Positions 53,060 to 64,000 of a DNA stretch of 64,000 nt are shown in pieces. Position numbers and translations under genes: made by a program. The stretch comes from Macrophomina tecta (lineage: Eukaryota > Ascomycota > Dothideomycetes > Botryosphaeriales > Botryosphaeriaceae). How positions within the stretch are numbered: the stretch's first letter is position 1; each line of letters begins with the position of its first letter. Location of the stretch: the NCBI GenBank assembly GCA_024180945.1, contig JAKSGN010000005.1, forward strand, positions 186,001-250,000, in the 5' to 3' direction. Below the pieces are notes generated by a model that was not told the DNA's origin, did no database searches, and was given only the letters and a program-made list of their open reading frames with translations.

Positions 53060-53353
53060 ATGGTCCCTTTCAAACTCCTTGCCGTCTGCCTTGGTTCCAT
53101 CGCCATGGCGGCGGCCGCTCCTTCCACAAACATTCTCGAAGCCCGTCAGTTTTCCTGTGGCTGGGAGAGTTGCATCCAAAACGGCCCGTTCAGCTGCATG
53201 TGTTGCCCGAGCGGCAAACCCGATGCTCTGATTGTTACCAATGTCTGCAGGCACGACAACGATGACCTGATTGGAGCGGCTCCAGATGGCACTTGCCCTG
53301 GGTGTTCCGGTGCAGTGAGTCAAAACCGTCCCAGGCTGACGAACTGTTACTAA
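53060..53353 (+). CDS. Small secreted cysteine-rich protein, effector-like
   Basis: 97 residues. A signal peptide (MVPFKLLAVCLGSIAMAAAA) is followed by a short pro-segment ending in ILEAR and a mature part that starts at QFSCGWESC. The mature part has nine cysteines, including a CMCC cluster, in about 70 residues. No homologous family is recognised. Size, secretion and cysteine density fit fungal effectors or antifungal-type proteins. The odd cysteine count hints that the 3' end may be spliced differently: GTGAGT at about 53313 could be a donor, which would change the last residues. Confidence 0.65.
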   Translation: MVPFKLLAVCLGSIAMAAAAPSTNILEARQFSCGWESCIQNGPFSCMCCPSGKPDALIVTNVCRHDNDDLIGAAPDGTCPGCSGAVSQNRPRLTNCY

Positions 53354-55494
53354 TCAAGTCCAAGATTAATTTTAGAGGAACCTGTTACGTGCGGAGCACT
53401 TTCTGGAAAGTAATTCATCAGCTGACTTTTCAATAGAAAACCTGGGGCTGCACGGATGTTAATGGATAAACTGGGAGCGAGCGTCAAATGGATGCGGCAG
53501 CACAGCAATCGCGAGGAACGAGGATGCCAAAGGTTCACGTTTGAAACTATACATTGGCAGTAATTGTAGACCTCATCCTTAGAGCATAAGCTCAGTCATT
53601 CACCGGCATCGAGAAGAGTGACTCACCAATCATTTTGCATCAAAGGATCACACATCTATGCGCAGCTTCCTCCCTTCCAGCCTTGTACCCAGGCTTAATC
53701 TCTTCTTGGTAATCTACATCCCGACTATTGTCTTCCACATGTTTCTTCAACCATTTCGTTTACTCGGCTCCGAGCCCTTCCTTTTGTCCTTCCACAACCT
53801 ACACTCATCTACTGTCTAGGCCAACTCTTTCATTCCCGGTCCGAACATTCTAAAGCCTTTGTGGCTCGCAATTCGCGTCGCGGTGGCCTTACATACCCGT
53901 ATATCTCGAACGCAAAATTCTACTACACCTGTCCTCATACCCGCGGCTAGTAGTCTTTTTCGGTGAAGAGGGTTCAATAGATTGTTGAGTGTAAATATAA
54001 TAAAAGGCAGTATAAAACCCTCAATTTTAAGCTAGTATGATAAGTTCTCGACGCGATGAAGTATTCTACTCACACGCCGACTACAACCACAACCGCGCTA
54101 GCTACTAAATCCGATGAAGACCATTACCTTCTATCTAGTAAGACCGATTAAGGAAATAGAATACGAAAACCACTCAGCGTAGGACTACCTAGCTTATATG
54201 TAGGCCGTGACATCTGTGCGAGCTGTCCCGCATTTGGCCAAGTGGTCGAAAGATTGGCTTTTCTTTTACCGGAATCCCTCATGGGCGCATTTACGCACCC
54301 AGGAGCGAGCCGACGCTGAGACGTGTGCCAAGGTAGCTCATATACAGGGGTAGCAGAGGGCTCGACAGGAGAACTATAACGCTGTTACCGCAGGAGAGCT
54401 GGTAGGGGAACACTTGGCCAAGGACGGTTGGACTACAGCAAGTGGGTCTTCAGGCGTGACTTGGCAGCTTGGTCAAAGGAATTACCACGCTAGAAAGAGT
54501 ACATCAATACATCGCCCAGCTACAGGCTCTCAATACACTAGCCGTGGATTGGATTTTGGAGCGCGTTGAACACGAGGTGCCCAACAAGAATGCTGCGGAA
54601 AGCCTGAAGCTCTGGTATTACGGCTGGTGCAAGCGTCCACCTTCCATCGAGACTACCTGATATCCTTCATTAAAGATTATGCGATCTTGATGTGAAGAGG
54701 GGTAAAGGTGTCGCTTCCCTATCCGTACGCCTCATCCATTGCCTACTTTGCGATTTCCCCATCCCGCGTCGGCTATCCCGTAACAGCCGCGTGCTAGGAT
54801 ATTGTAACACGAGGGGCTTACTAGTGTCACAGATGAGCCTGCCAACAGAGGGGAAGAGTAGTTTATTACTTGATTCTAACTTCGCATTACCTTTTCTACG
54901 AGGGGCGGTCTCGCGCTACACCGTCGATATTGGTTATCTGCAAATAGTCCTATAACCTTTACTTCTTCAACAACCCCCTTTTTATCATTTCGAACTGGAG
55001 GCTCGATCAATTTGCTAGTTCGTGTCCAATTAGAGATTATTTTGGTGGTTGGTCGTAACAACTCCGAAGTATGTTGGAAGAGGCCTGCCGCCACAGAAAG
55101 CCGCTTGTTTCGAGGCCTCGCCGAAACCTTGCTGACGTCACGGGGACTGCTTGGCATCTTCTCGACCGGCTTTAGCCCCCGTGCAGATGGAAGCGAGCAT
55201 TAGGTGCCGCACCTTACTCGCTGTAATTATGACGATGGGACACGAGGCTTGTTTAGACCAGGTATCGAAATGCTGTTTACGGTTAGCCTCGGAGCAGGCC
55301 ATCGACCGATCCTTGACAGCTCGATGACGTCCAAACAGCGTCGTCAAAGCCGTTCATGCAATCAGACGGCAGATGATTACCAGATGACGAGCCCAATGTC
55401 CGAAACAGTTTATTGACTTCCCCGCACTGTATGCATTATAAATGTTTCCAATCTCGCTCGAGAACCCTCCCAGCAAGCGTGTTGCACTGAACTC
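53354..55494. other. Gene-poor, partly AT-rich region
   Basis: The stretch of about 53940-54200 is AT-rich. A 63-codon frame at 54469-54660 and others have no motifs. Could contain old repeat relics; I could not classify them. Confidence 0.4.
55437..55443 (+). promoter_or_regulatory. TATA box of the catalase gene
   Basis: TATAAAT lies 58 bp before the ATG at 55495 and 97 bp before the one at 55534. It makes the ATG at 55444 unlikely as a start. Confidence 0.5.
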
Positions 55495-57548
55495 ATGGAA
55501 ATTCCCGCGGACCTGTACACAAAACTACCCAAAATGCCTTCTTCCTCGACTGGTGCGAACACAAATCAGAATGACCCTCTTCAGCATCCTCTCCAAGCGA
55601 CTGCCATGGCCATTGGCGCTGAGGTCCAAGGCGAACGCCGTGCCCCGCGCATGAGCCACATGCAGAGCGCGAACGAAGGCCCGGCCGACATCATCGGAAA
55701 GGTGTCTGGTGCCGTTCAGGGCGGTAAGCGTGAGGATGATGGTGCTTACTTTACCAACAACGAAGGCATTCCATGGCCGGATGCAGAGCACAGCAAGACG
55801 ATTGGCGGCATTCCGCTGGCGAGTGATGTATTCCTCTTCCAGAAGCAGCAGCACTTCAATAGATCGAAGAACCTTGAGCGTACGTATACATCGTGGTCGT
55901 GTGAACCGAGAAATCGAGTAACAGGGCGTGTGCAGGGATGGTCCATCCTTGCGGATCTGGAGCTTTCGGCTACTTCGAGTGTACAAAGGACGTGACAGAT
56001 CTTACTGTATGTCAACGCAATTCCTGCCCCTCAACTCAACAACTGGACCAGTAATATTGAGTTTCGGACGCGTAGAAAGCCAACTTCCTGTCCAGCGTAG
56101 GAGAGAAGACGCCAGTCTTTGTGCGTTTCTCCACTGTTACGCTCGGCCGCGAGTTTCCCGATGAAGCACGGAATCCGCGCGGATTTGCGATCAAGTTCTA
56201 CACCATGGAAGGAAACTACGATATTGTCGGACTGAACTTTGTACGTGTTCACATCCTGGAGAAAGTGATCGTTCATACTGACAGAGAAAGCCCGTCTTCT
56301 TTTGCCGCGACCCCATTCAAGGCCCGGACGTCATCCGCTCTCAAGCCAGGAACCCCCGCAATTTCCTTTTGGACTATGATGCGCTCTTTGACCTGCTTGC
56401 CAATACTCCCGAGGGCAACCACGCCGGCATGATGTTCTTCAGCGACCACGGCACGCCCCAAGGCTGGCGTTTCAACCATGGCTACGGCTGCCACACCTTC
56501 AAGTGGGTCAACGCCGACGGACAATTCGTCTACATCAAATACCACTTCATCGCCAAGCACGGCCAGAAGCAGTTCACTGAGCCTGAAGCCGTCCGCATCT
56601 CCGGCGAAGACCCCGACTTCTCGAAGCGCGACCTCTGGCGCGCCATCGAACAAGGCGAGGAAATCGAGTGGACCGCGCACGTGCAAGTGATGCAGCCGCA
56701 CGACGCCGACCCGGACAAGCTCGGATTCGACCCGTTCGATGTCACCAAAGTCTGGCCGCGCGCGCAGTTCCCGATGCAAGAGTTCGGGCGGCTGGTGCTC
56801 AACAAGAACCCGGAGAACTTCCATCGCGACGTCGAGCAGGCCGCCTTCTCGCCGGGCAGCATGGTGCCCGGGATCGAGGACTCGCCCGACCCGCTGCTGC
56901 AGTTCCGCATGTTCTTCTACAGGGACGCGCAGTACCACCGCATCGGCGTCAACCTGCACCAGGTGCCGGTCAACTGCCCGTTCATGGCCAAGTCTTACGC
57001 CTCGCTCAATTTCGACGGCCAGATGCGCGTCGACGCAAACCATGCCGGCAACAAGCAGTATGCGCCCAACAGCTTTGCGCACAAGTTCCGTCCGGACGTG
57101 GCCGAGGCGCCGTATCAGGTGAGCGACAACGTCGTCAGCCGCAAGAGCCACTACTGGCACGAGGGCAAGAAGAATGAGTATGATCAGCCGAGGGAGCTGT
57201 GGAGGACCGTCATGAACGAGCAGCAGAGGAAGAACACTTGCACGAATACGGCAAAGGCGTTATCGGTTGTGCAGTATCCGGAGATCCAGGTATGCGGACC
57301 GCTCCACACCTGGGCGGAAATCATTGCTAACAGCTTCGCAGAAGAAGTATCTTGCACAGATCTACAACATTGCGCCTGAGTACTCTCAGGGCGTGTATGA
57401 TCTCCTGAACAAAAAGTCATTCGAATTCTCCGAGGTTGAGAAGCTGGCCGAGGGCGCGCAGCTGTGGTACAAAGAGAAGAAGTTCCAACCGAGTACCGGG
57501 GAGAAATTGACGGGCTTTGCGCCTTCTGCTCCGTTCTACAATGTGTAG
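55495..57548 (+). CDS. Haem catalase
   Basis: Five exons (55495-55879, 55936-56006, 56076-56240, 56291-57289, 57342-57548) with in-frame joins give 608 residues; the ATG at 55534 (MPSSSTG) would give 595 and is an equally good start given the TATA box. The catalytic His is in RGMVHPCGSGAFGYFE; FVRFSTVTLGREFPDEARN and the Asn in GLNFPVFFCRDP follow. MMFFSDHGTPQGWRFNHGYG is the family core. The haem-ligand Tyr is in FRMFFYRDAQYHRIGVN. The N-terminal 95 residues before the catalase domain are less conserved. It splits hydrogen peroxide to water and oxygen. No signal peptide is seen, so a cytosolic or peroxisomal site is likely; the C-terminus APFYNV is not a canonical PTS1. Confidence 0.93.
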
Positions 57549-57950
57549 CTTTTCTCTTATTCAAACACATATGGCAAGGGTTTGTTTCGTCAATTAAGGC
57601 CACTTTGTCTTTTATTGAGCTCTGAGAGCCGTCCTCCGTAAATTACCGCGCTTTCGATCCACCAGTGCCTTCACTCACTTCTTAGCCTAACACAGCTTGG
57701 TGAATGTGCAGTTCTTGTTAGACCCACCCAACAGTCATTTTCCAGCCGTGAATTCGAGGGGGCAGTTCCATAAGCCAAATAATGGTCTCAACCACCCGTA
57801 TACTCGGCCTCCATCTCTTCTTGGCTCTTCAACAAACTTCCAAGTTCCTAGCTACTCTATGCCTTTCCGGGAGGTGCACGTGATTATGTATGGTTCTAGA
57901 GCCAGAACCGCTTGATGAAGGCTATCCATGTTATGTGTGTAACGAGCTAG
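57549..57950. other. Catalase 3' flank, no gene recognised
   Basis: No motif or complete frame of note. Confidence 0.4.
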
Positions 57951-58268
57951 TACCTTAGCTTTCCTATCCACAAGGACTGGAACATTGAATCTGCAGTCGC
58001 TTATGGGAGGAGAACCATAAGACCTGGAACCATCGTCCCTTTTTTCCATGGCTTACTTCTCTTCCCCCCTGATGTAACCGGGACTGATATTAAGGCCGCA
58101 GATGAAATGTCTAAGGAGACTAACGCTCTCAGAACTGGTCATGGCGTCACTGGTGGCACAGGTTACGCCTCAGATAACGCCGAGGTTGAAAACTTCCTCT
58201 TATCTCAAGAGGTAGGTTCAACACATCTACCAATGAGCTCTAGGCCATCCATGCTGAACTTGCACTAA
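57951..58268 (+). other. Open, protein-like exon fragment of unknown family
   Basis: A frame of 105 codons is open from a stop at 57948-57950 to a stop at 58266-58268 and reads as a natural protein (HKDWNIESAVAYGRRTIRPG, then GTDIKAADEMSKETNALRTG). It has no ATG near its start, so it would be an internal or last exon, or a relic. A GT at about 58210 could be a donor. Family not recognised. Confidence 0.35.
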
Positions 58269-60703
58269 TGCCTAAATGAACTCCAGAGCGCTAATTGACG
58301 ATTATGGTATATGCCTGATGTTAGTCCAAATTCCACAGACCGGCGCAGCTGTAGCAAGAAGGCCACTGTCGATTTGTCAACCAAGTGCTGCCGTAGGCGA
58401 ATCACAACTATATGTCGTCCCTTGACGAACCCAAAACACCTATCTACTATCTATAAATGTGTAATCTGTAGCACCGTTAGTACTGGTTAGCACTTGTTAG
58501 TACAACTAGTATAACAAATTTCCACTAAATACGTCAGCGGACAGTCACTCTTGGGGAGGGTAGGCGTACCGCTGGATGGGTCGGGGTTTCCGAGGCTGTT
58601 GCATTAGGCAGGAGAGGTTCGCACAATGGTACTGAAGTTGGAATCAATTGATGATCTGACCACGAGGGCCCTCCCTACCGCAAGCGAGCGTAGTCGTTTG
58701 AGAAAAATTGCCCAGTGCGATCAGCCGTCATGATTGTCAGCGCTCAAAGTGATCGAGATGAATAGGTCTGAACGTGGGTGCTGAACCTGGGGCGGCCCGA
58801 GGCACGGGATAACTGTGGTCTGTGCCTTGGGTGGGCGGTGAATCCTCTAAATTCAGTTGTCCCCACCTTCTCCGTCTCTGTCGTGCCGTAACAGTGTGGT
58901 AAGGACCCAATCTCCACCACAAGCCGTCCCGCAGCCAAGCAGGTCTCGCTCAGCTACGCACTAGCCACTGTTTGCGGCATACATGGCTGTAACAAGGGTA
59001 GTTCGACCCCGTAGTGCCACGGACTGGTATATTATCTGATCACGTCAAGATGACTCCTCAATTGGGTACATTCCAGTACTTCTTTTGCTCTCAAAGGAGG
59101 GCTGCGTTGGCGTGACGCAGTGGGTGCGGTCAACTCCGTTCCACGTAGCGCAATGTTTACAGCTATGATGCGGGGGGAGGACAGCGCCATCTGCCCGGCT
59201 TGCATATCCTTGCAACAACAACACACCACCGAGCGGCAGGACAGTGACTGTGCGGTATCTTCGTCGGTAGTAGGTGCTTCCAGTCGTGGTGACGGGTGCT
59301 GCCATGATCCTTACCGCTGCCTTGGCATACAAGCCACGCAGCTACGCTGGGTAAATGGACCCACTCTAGGAAAAGCGTGGCCTATCGGATCTGCCGCCCA
59401 CTGCTCCTCGTAAAGATCTCAAACGTAAGCACTAACTACAACCAGCAGGCTTGGCCGAACTTGCTTCGACAGGCACCAGAGCATCTAAGAGATAATTCCT
59501 TTAAATTGTACCCATATGCCGAGTAGATTTTGAACAAGACCGTTTAGCGCTTATCTTGCAGATACGATATGAGGGCCTGTGCATCGCAAAATCCCCCTCA
59601 CCGATCCTAGAGCCGTTCTTGACCTTTTTTTTCATGGACAAAAGGGCTAAATTACATCGACTATGCTATTGGATAAGCCTATCGCCTTTGTACTAATTCT
59701 AAGGCATTTAAGAGCTTAGTAGTAGAAGCGCTGAAAGAAACAAATACAAAATTACTTAGATCATGCATTTCAGGCCACTTTGTTACGGAACACGCCTCTG
59801 TATATATAGCTGTTGGGGACACCCAGCAACTGGGCTGGTTATCGCTGTACCTTTTGTCGACCGGGGGTCGCCCGTTGACGTGAGGTTGGCCGAACGGCTT
59901 CACAGCAACGACTGAAATCCCTCACGGTCGGACCTTTGTAACAGAACTGCCGTGCGCTCCATTATCGCTTTCTCAGTAAGGTCTATTTTTTATAACGTAG
60001 AGAAACACAAACGAAGCTCAAGTCGTGATCGCAGCAGATAGGTGACTAATAAATAACGTTCTATGTAGCGCCGTACGGAAGTATTTCTACGGTGTAATAA
60101 GCTATGAGCGTAGTTTTAAACGTTGACGGTCCCTTTTAGCGGTCGCTTCTGGTCTCATTGTATTACTTTATCTTTCTTAAAACTACAATTAATATTCAAT
60201 AAATGTTTTTACGATATATGAGACAGGAGGTACGTTCGTGGTACGTAGATATGTTTATAAGTTCTATGAACGCTAGCTAGTCAATGAACTCGCCGGCATC
60301 TACATGTTTAACCGTACTGTAATCTTGGTGATAGTTGATACAGTACGCACAAGTGAGTCTTATCTTACTTTAATTTTCAGCGAGGCCCACAAAGATAGCT
60401 CATAATACATGTAGACAGCCAATCTTACATGCATGGGCTCAGTTGCTGGATATGTAGGTAAGGTCAGCCAGCTGAGAAAGTGGCTTGATGCTCTATGCGT
60501 CTGCAGAACTAGACAAGGCAGCCAGCAGTAAATCCTAGCAGAGAGGGGCCACAATGCCCGTTCTATCTATGGACTAGCTTTGAGTTTGGGAGAGACGGAT
60601 ATAAAAGCGCCTTCAACTACGTTCATTCCGCAGCAACCTCCTCATCACCAAATTCCTACAAAGTCAACCTTGAACACAAGTCATCGCTGAAGTATCTGAC
60701 AAG
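58269..60703. other. Gene-poor region, partly AT-rich
   Basis: No gene supported. The part 59950-60360 is AT-rich. The right end holds the promoter of the following small secreted protein. Confidence 0.45.
60600..60606 (+). promoter_or_regulatory. TATA box of the crystallin-like secreted protein gene
   Basis: TATAAAA lies 104 bp before the ATG at 60704. Confidence 0.65.
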
Positions 60704-61240
60704 ATGCGTCCCACTCTAAGCGTCTCCGCAGCCGCCATCTTCTCTCTCGCTCTCTCAACCACACTTGTGGCCGCTGCGCCGTTCACGGAAGAAGTAGTCA
60801 TCAAGAAGACTATGAACGCTGGGCTCTACCTTTGTGAGAACGCCGGCTTCAAGGGCTACTGTGTCCACTTCACCACTCCCTTTGGCCAGTGCAGTAAGTG
60901 CTTTTCTTTGCTGTTCGGCAGCCCTTGGTTACTTTATATGTGCTGATTAATCCAATAATTTTAGACACCATCACCGACAGGTTCCCTCCGGGCGATCGCG
61001 GCGTTTCTGCTGCTGGTGCAGACACTGGCAACTGGTGCACTCTTTACTCGTATGTTGACATATCTTTAAGACTCTAGACTTCCGACACGAACATCTGCTG
61101 ATATTAAAATACCCTTGCTTTCGTACAGCAAAGAAAACTGCCATGGTGAAGAGCTTCAGGTGTACCACCCTGGATATGAGAACCTGTCGCCCCTAGGATG
61201 GAATGATAGGGTACGAAGCTACAACTGCGCGGCGATTTGA
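60704..61240 (+). CDS. Small secreted protein, beta/gamma-crystallin-like
   Basis: Three exons (60704-60893, 60965-61049, 61129-61240), both joins in frame, 128 residues. A signal peptide (MRPTLSVSAAAIFSLALSTT to AAA) is followed by one compact domain: GLYLCENAGFKGYCVHF, a central loop with GNWCTLYSKENCHGEEL, then NDRVRSYNC near the end. The cysteine spacing and the pattern of aromatic, Gly and Cys residues (xFxGYC, then WC, then NDxxxSYxC) fit fungal secreted proteins with a one-domain crystallin-like fold. These are common in plant- and insect-associated fungi and can be induced in the host. Role here unknown. Confidence 0.75.
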
Positions 61241-62695
61241 CACTGTAATCGAGGCAGACAACAAGCTTGAATAAAGTAGGCAAGCATGGATCAGCCGACA
61301 GCTGGGCTCATGTTTCGTTACTCTCTATGATAGAAAATTGTTGATGGACCAGTAATCGTCCACCATGGTGAAAGTGCACAATCTTCTGATACTAATCGTA
61401 TGAGTTCATAATGAAGTTATTTTTGCTTTAAGAAAACTCTGTACATACAAACTTGCTGTTTCTTAAAGGTCTGGCTGGGGCCATAGAGAACTCGGTCATC
61501 GGGAAATTAAGTCATAATAGCCTCAAACTCAAGCGTAGTAGAGTACATGACACTTTTGTGGGAGACTGTGTACGGGTAAGGTGAAATGGGATTCATTAAT
61601 TGGGGTTCATGTTTTCCTCTATTGTCGCGACTAGGTGCTGATAGTTCAAGACAGCAGACAACTTACTTTACTGCGATCAGCTTCGCCTGACGTGGCTAAA
61701 ATCAAGCGCGCAAGCTTTGATATGACAAATATCAGTACAGGTCTTGGTGAAGGCCATCTGTATGCCATCCAATTCTTGCCACTGAGTGGGCGTCCACCGT
61801 GAGGTCTAGTGGATTTTGCTTCAGCTTCCAGAACTGTACCGCTGAATCCCGGGATGAACTGCTCTGTAGGGGGATGCAGGGCCCAGAGTCCGTGGAACCG
61901 TGGCTTCGAAACGCGGCCGGCTTATCGCTCGCGTCTCCGCGTGGCTGTTCTCAACGAGACGGCCTCGCTTACTGCCCCGTCTTCATGCAGCCTCGTACTG
62001 ATTAAGCAGAGCATTATTCGGAATATGTACACGCCACCCACCACCTACTCCACTATCATCCGGTCCTCAGACCACGCCTGCAGCAAGCCGCATACTTTTC
62101 CGAGACGGCGCAACTACGCAGCTGGCCAGCATAGCTGTACATGGTAGCTTCTTGTATTTTCGCTGATGCTCCTCATATTACAGCTCGCCACGTGTATCCT
62201 AGGCTAGTCTTACTGCCTTCCAGCCACCCGCCTTTCTGTACGACATATTCCCCAGCTCGGCCACCGCCGCACTCTTGTGGTGCAATTACTGTTCCTTCAC
62301 CGTAGCTTGGCAGGCGCCCCGCCATTGTAGTGTGTCTGGTCCGTACGCAAAACCACTCGTTAAACCCTTCGATAATAACATGCACGAACGGTTTAGATCC
62401 CTCAAATTCCTTCCCCAATTTCTCGCATGCCACTGTCACCGTTCGATTTCCATTTTCTGCCATAGCGCCGAGCCATCCTGCAAGCTCTCTCTCAGTTCCC
62501 GTCATGTCGCGGCAGCCGTCGGCCCCGTAGGTTACGTGATGCTCCTCAAATTAGGCTCAAGCATGGAAACTGTGATTGACTGTATCGAACACTTGAAAAT
62601 CCAACACCAGGAGCTGCTCATGCACAGCCACACAACATCCGGCGAAACATCGCTGCCCCAAGCCGACGCAGACGTCTAATGACCTATCCCAGGTA
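61241..62695. other. Gene-poor region, no gene confirmed
   Basis: Overlapping frames at 61800-62150 and 62170-62680 run on both strands and have no motifs. Confidence 0.4.
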
Positions 62696-63600
62696 TTAGG
62701 ACGTCCGTTTCATTGCGTCCCTTAGCCAGGTTGCTATAATCGCATTCCCGGCGTGGACTGCCCAGTCGAATGCTGTCCAACCGCATCTATCAGCCGACCC
62801 CACATTCGCTTTTCTACCAGCCAATAAAAGTTTGACGTTCTCTTTATGCCCACAGTCCGCAGCCTTCCTAAGTCGTGCGTGGCCATTAATGTCTTGAAGG
62901 TTCGGGTCCACTTCTTCAAGGTGAAATAAGCTTTCAACGACCTCAGCACGATCCCATAAGTACAGCTAGTGAGAGCAGATTGTTTCCATCGTCGGCTTGG
63001 ATGTTGAAATCATATCCGCCGGTTGTATTCGAGCGTTCCACTATGGTCCACAAGTCATCTTTGTGGTCTGAGTCGAAGTTCTTGCCGATTGTAAGCCCGC
63101 ACATCAACACGGTGTATCCATAGTCATTTTTCCAATCCAGTAATCCTCCAAGGCCTTTCCGATTTCGGTTTTGCTTCCATAGAGGTAGCTAAATATAGGC
63201 ATGTTGCCATACCCGTCGAGGATGACCGGATGTGCCCCGTAAGTGAGAAGCTCCAAAACTGACTTTAGTTTGTGAAGGCCTTTATCTTTTAGGTAGTCTG
63301 GGACCGACTGATGTATAAATTCGACGGATTAGTCACGAACGTGGTAGTTTGGTCGTTGTACCGGCAGTCTCTGTGGAAGGGAGGTCTGTCAGATATTGCT
63401 GCGTCGATGTGGACCCTGATCTCGACTAGTCCTTACAGAGATATTTGATCCTCTGTCTCATGTTGTCTAGATCATAGTAGTGATCAGAGGTTTCAAGATA
63501 GGAATAAGACGTTTGTGGCATCTTGGCCTCGGTAGCGAGAGCATCCCGTAGTTCCGCTACTGACAGTGGCCTGACATACCCGAGCTTAGCGGCTTGTTTA
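62696..63600 (-). pseudogene. Remnant of an NLR with ankyrin repeats
   Basis: Near 63450-63600 the minus strand reads YVRPLSVAELRDALATE, the winged-helix segment that follows NACHT domains in fungal NLRs. Further downstream on minus come ankyrin-like pieces: LKSVLELLTYGAHPVILDGY, DYGYTVLMCGLTIGKNF, NIQADDGNNLLSLAVLMGS and NGHARLRKAADCGHKENVKL to a stop at 62696. They lie in different frames with stops between them, and the NACHT part itself is not in the window or is lost. So this is a fragmented gene, at best with many introns, more likely a relic beside an AT-rich tract. Confidence 0.55.
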
Positions 63601-64000
63601 AAGGCTTATACGGGGCTATAGAAGCTTTTCTAGAGTTTAAAGTTAAGAGATATAGTTAGATCGGCGGAGTCGTGGGTTAATAGAGACCGAAAGGCCTTAC
63701 TATAGAATTACTTATAGTAGTAGGTTAGTTTTTAAAACTTTTTATAATTAATGGCGTCTATACCCGAAACATTAGTCAGTTAAAAAGTGAGATTGCTTTT
63801 TACTTAGTTTGAAGTTACTTCTAGGTTATCCAGGGGTTTCTTAATCCTAATAAAATAAGGTCACGATTCTAAGAGGCGATATTAATTCTACCAACTATTT
63901 TTAGGGTTCGCTAGATTCTGAAAAAGAAACTTCGATTACATAAGATAGTAAAAGCTTGATATATCGCCCCTAGGGTCTTTACCGTGGACCTCTTTCCTGG
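63601..64000. other. AT-rich end of window
   Basis: Many TA-rich words and stops in all frames, sharply different from the gene regions. It looks like RIP-altered repeat DNA but no element could be named. Confidence 0.5.

Noticed and set aside
55936..56006. Catalase active-site motif VHPCG as a loss-of-function change from the usual VHAKG
   Set aside because: The catalytic His is kept, and this variant together with the surrounding GSGAFGYFE is familiar in other ascomycete catalases, so it is a family feature.
1..64000. tRNA, rRNA and CRISPR
   Set aside because: No convincing tRNA B-box plus cloverleaf, no rRNA stretch and no spaced direct repeats were seen by eye. A covariance-model scan could still find a tRNA.

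Overview
This window looks like nuclear DNA from a filamentous ascomycete (Pezizomycotina). Genes are mostly GC-rich and split by short GT-AG introns of about 44 to 77 nt. The families are typical of these fungi: UstYa/DUF3328, a NACHT-WD40 NLR, LPxELRN F-box-like proteins, DUF6594, an ATM1/AIM24 mitochondrial pair, and several small secreted proteins. I cannot name the species. I place genes by motif recognition and by splice joins that keep the frame; no database search was possible.

Left part, 1 to 12.3 kb. A short-chain dehydrogenase is cut by the window edge and a GNAT acetyltransferase follows. Then comes the most interesting locus. A secreted Kex2-processed repeat protein at 3.5-4.4 kb carries 13 near-identical copies of a Tyr-Val-Trp peptide. 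It lies next to a prolyl-4-hydroxylase-type dioxygenase, an intact UstYa-type (DUF3328) protein, a second GNAT, and a truncated second UstYa gene that abuts an apparently complete hAT transposon (9.4-12.3 kb). Precursor plus UstYa is the signature of fungal RiPPs of the dikaritin/ustiloxin class; the core here is not one I recognise.

Middle part, 13.5 to 31 kb. Three membrane or lumenal sugar enzymes sit together: an acyltransferase-3, a processive GT2 resembling the fungal GT2 needed for growth on surfaces, and a fringe-like GT31. A run of four LPxELRN genes follows, one intact and three decaying. A divergent pair of mitochondrial genes, ATM1 and AIM24, shares a 237 bp promoter.

Right part, 33 to 64 kb. 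It holds a complete NACHT-WD40 NLR with ten WD40 repeats, a secreted TAP-like peptidase, a type II NADH dehydrogenase, and a broken DUR3 urea transporter. Beyond these are a frameshifted DUF6594 gene, a broken tandem retropepsin gene, three small secreted proteins, a catalase, and a remnant of an NLR with ankyrin repeats. Between them lie gene-poor and partly AT-rich stretches. The lesions in DUR3, DUF6594, the LPxELRN genes and the retropepsin gene are either real decay or assembly errors; the sequence alone cannot tell which.
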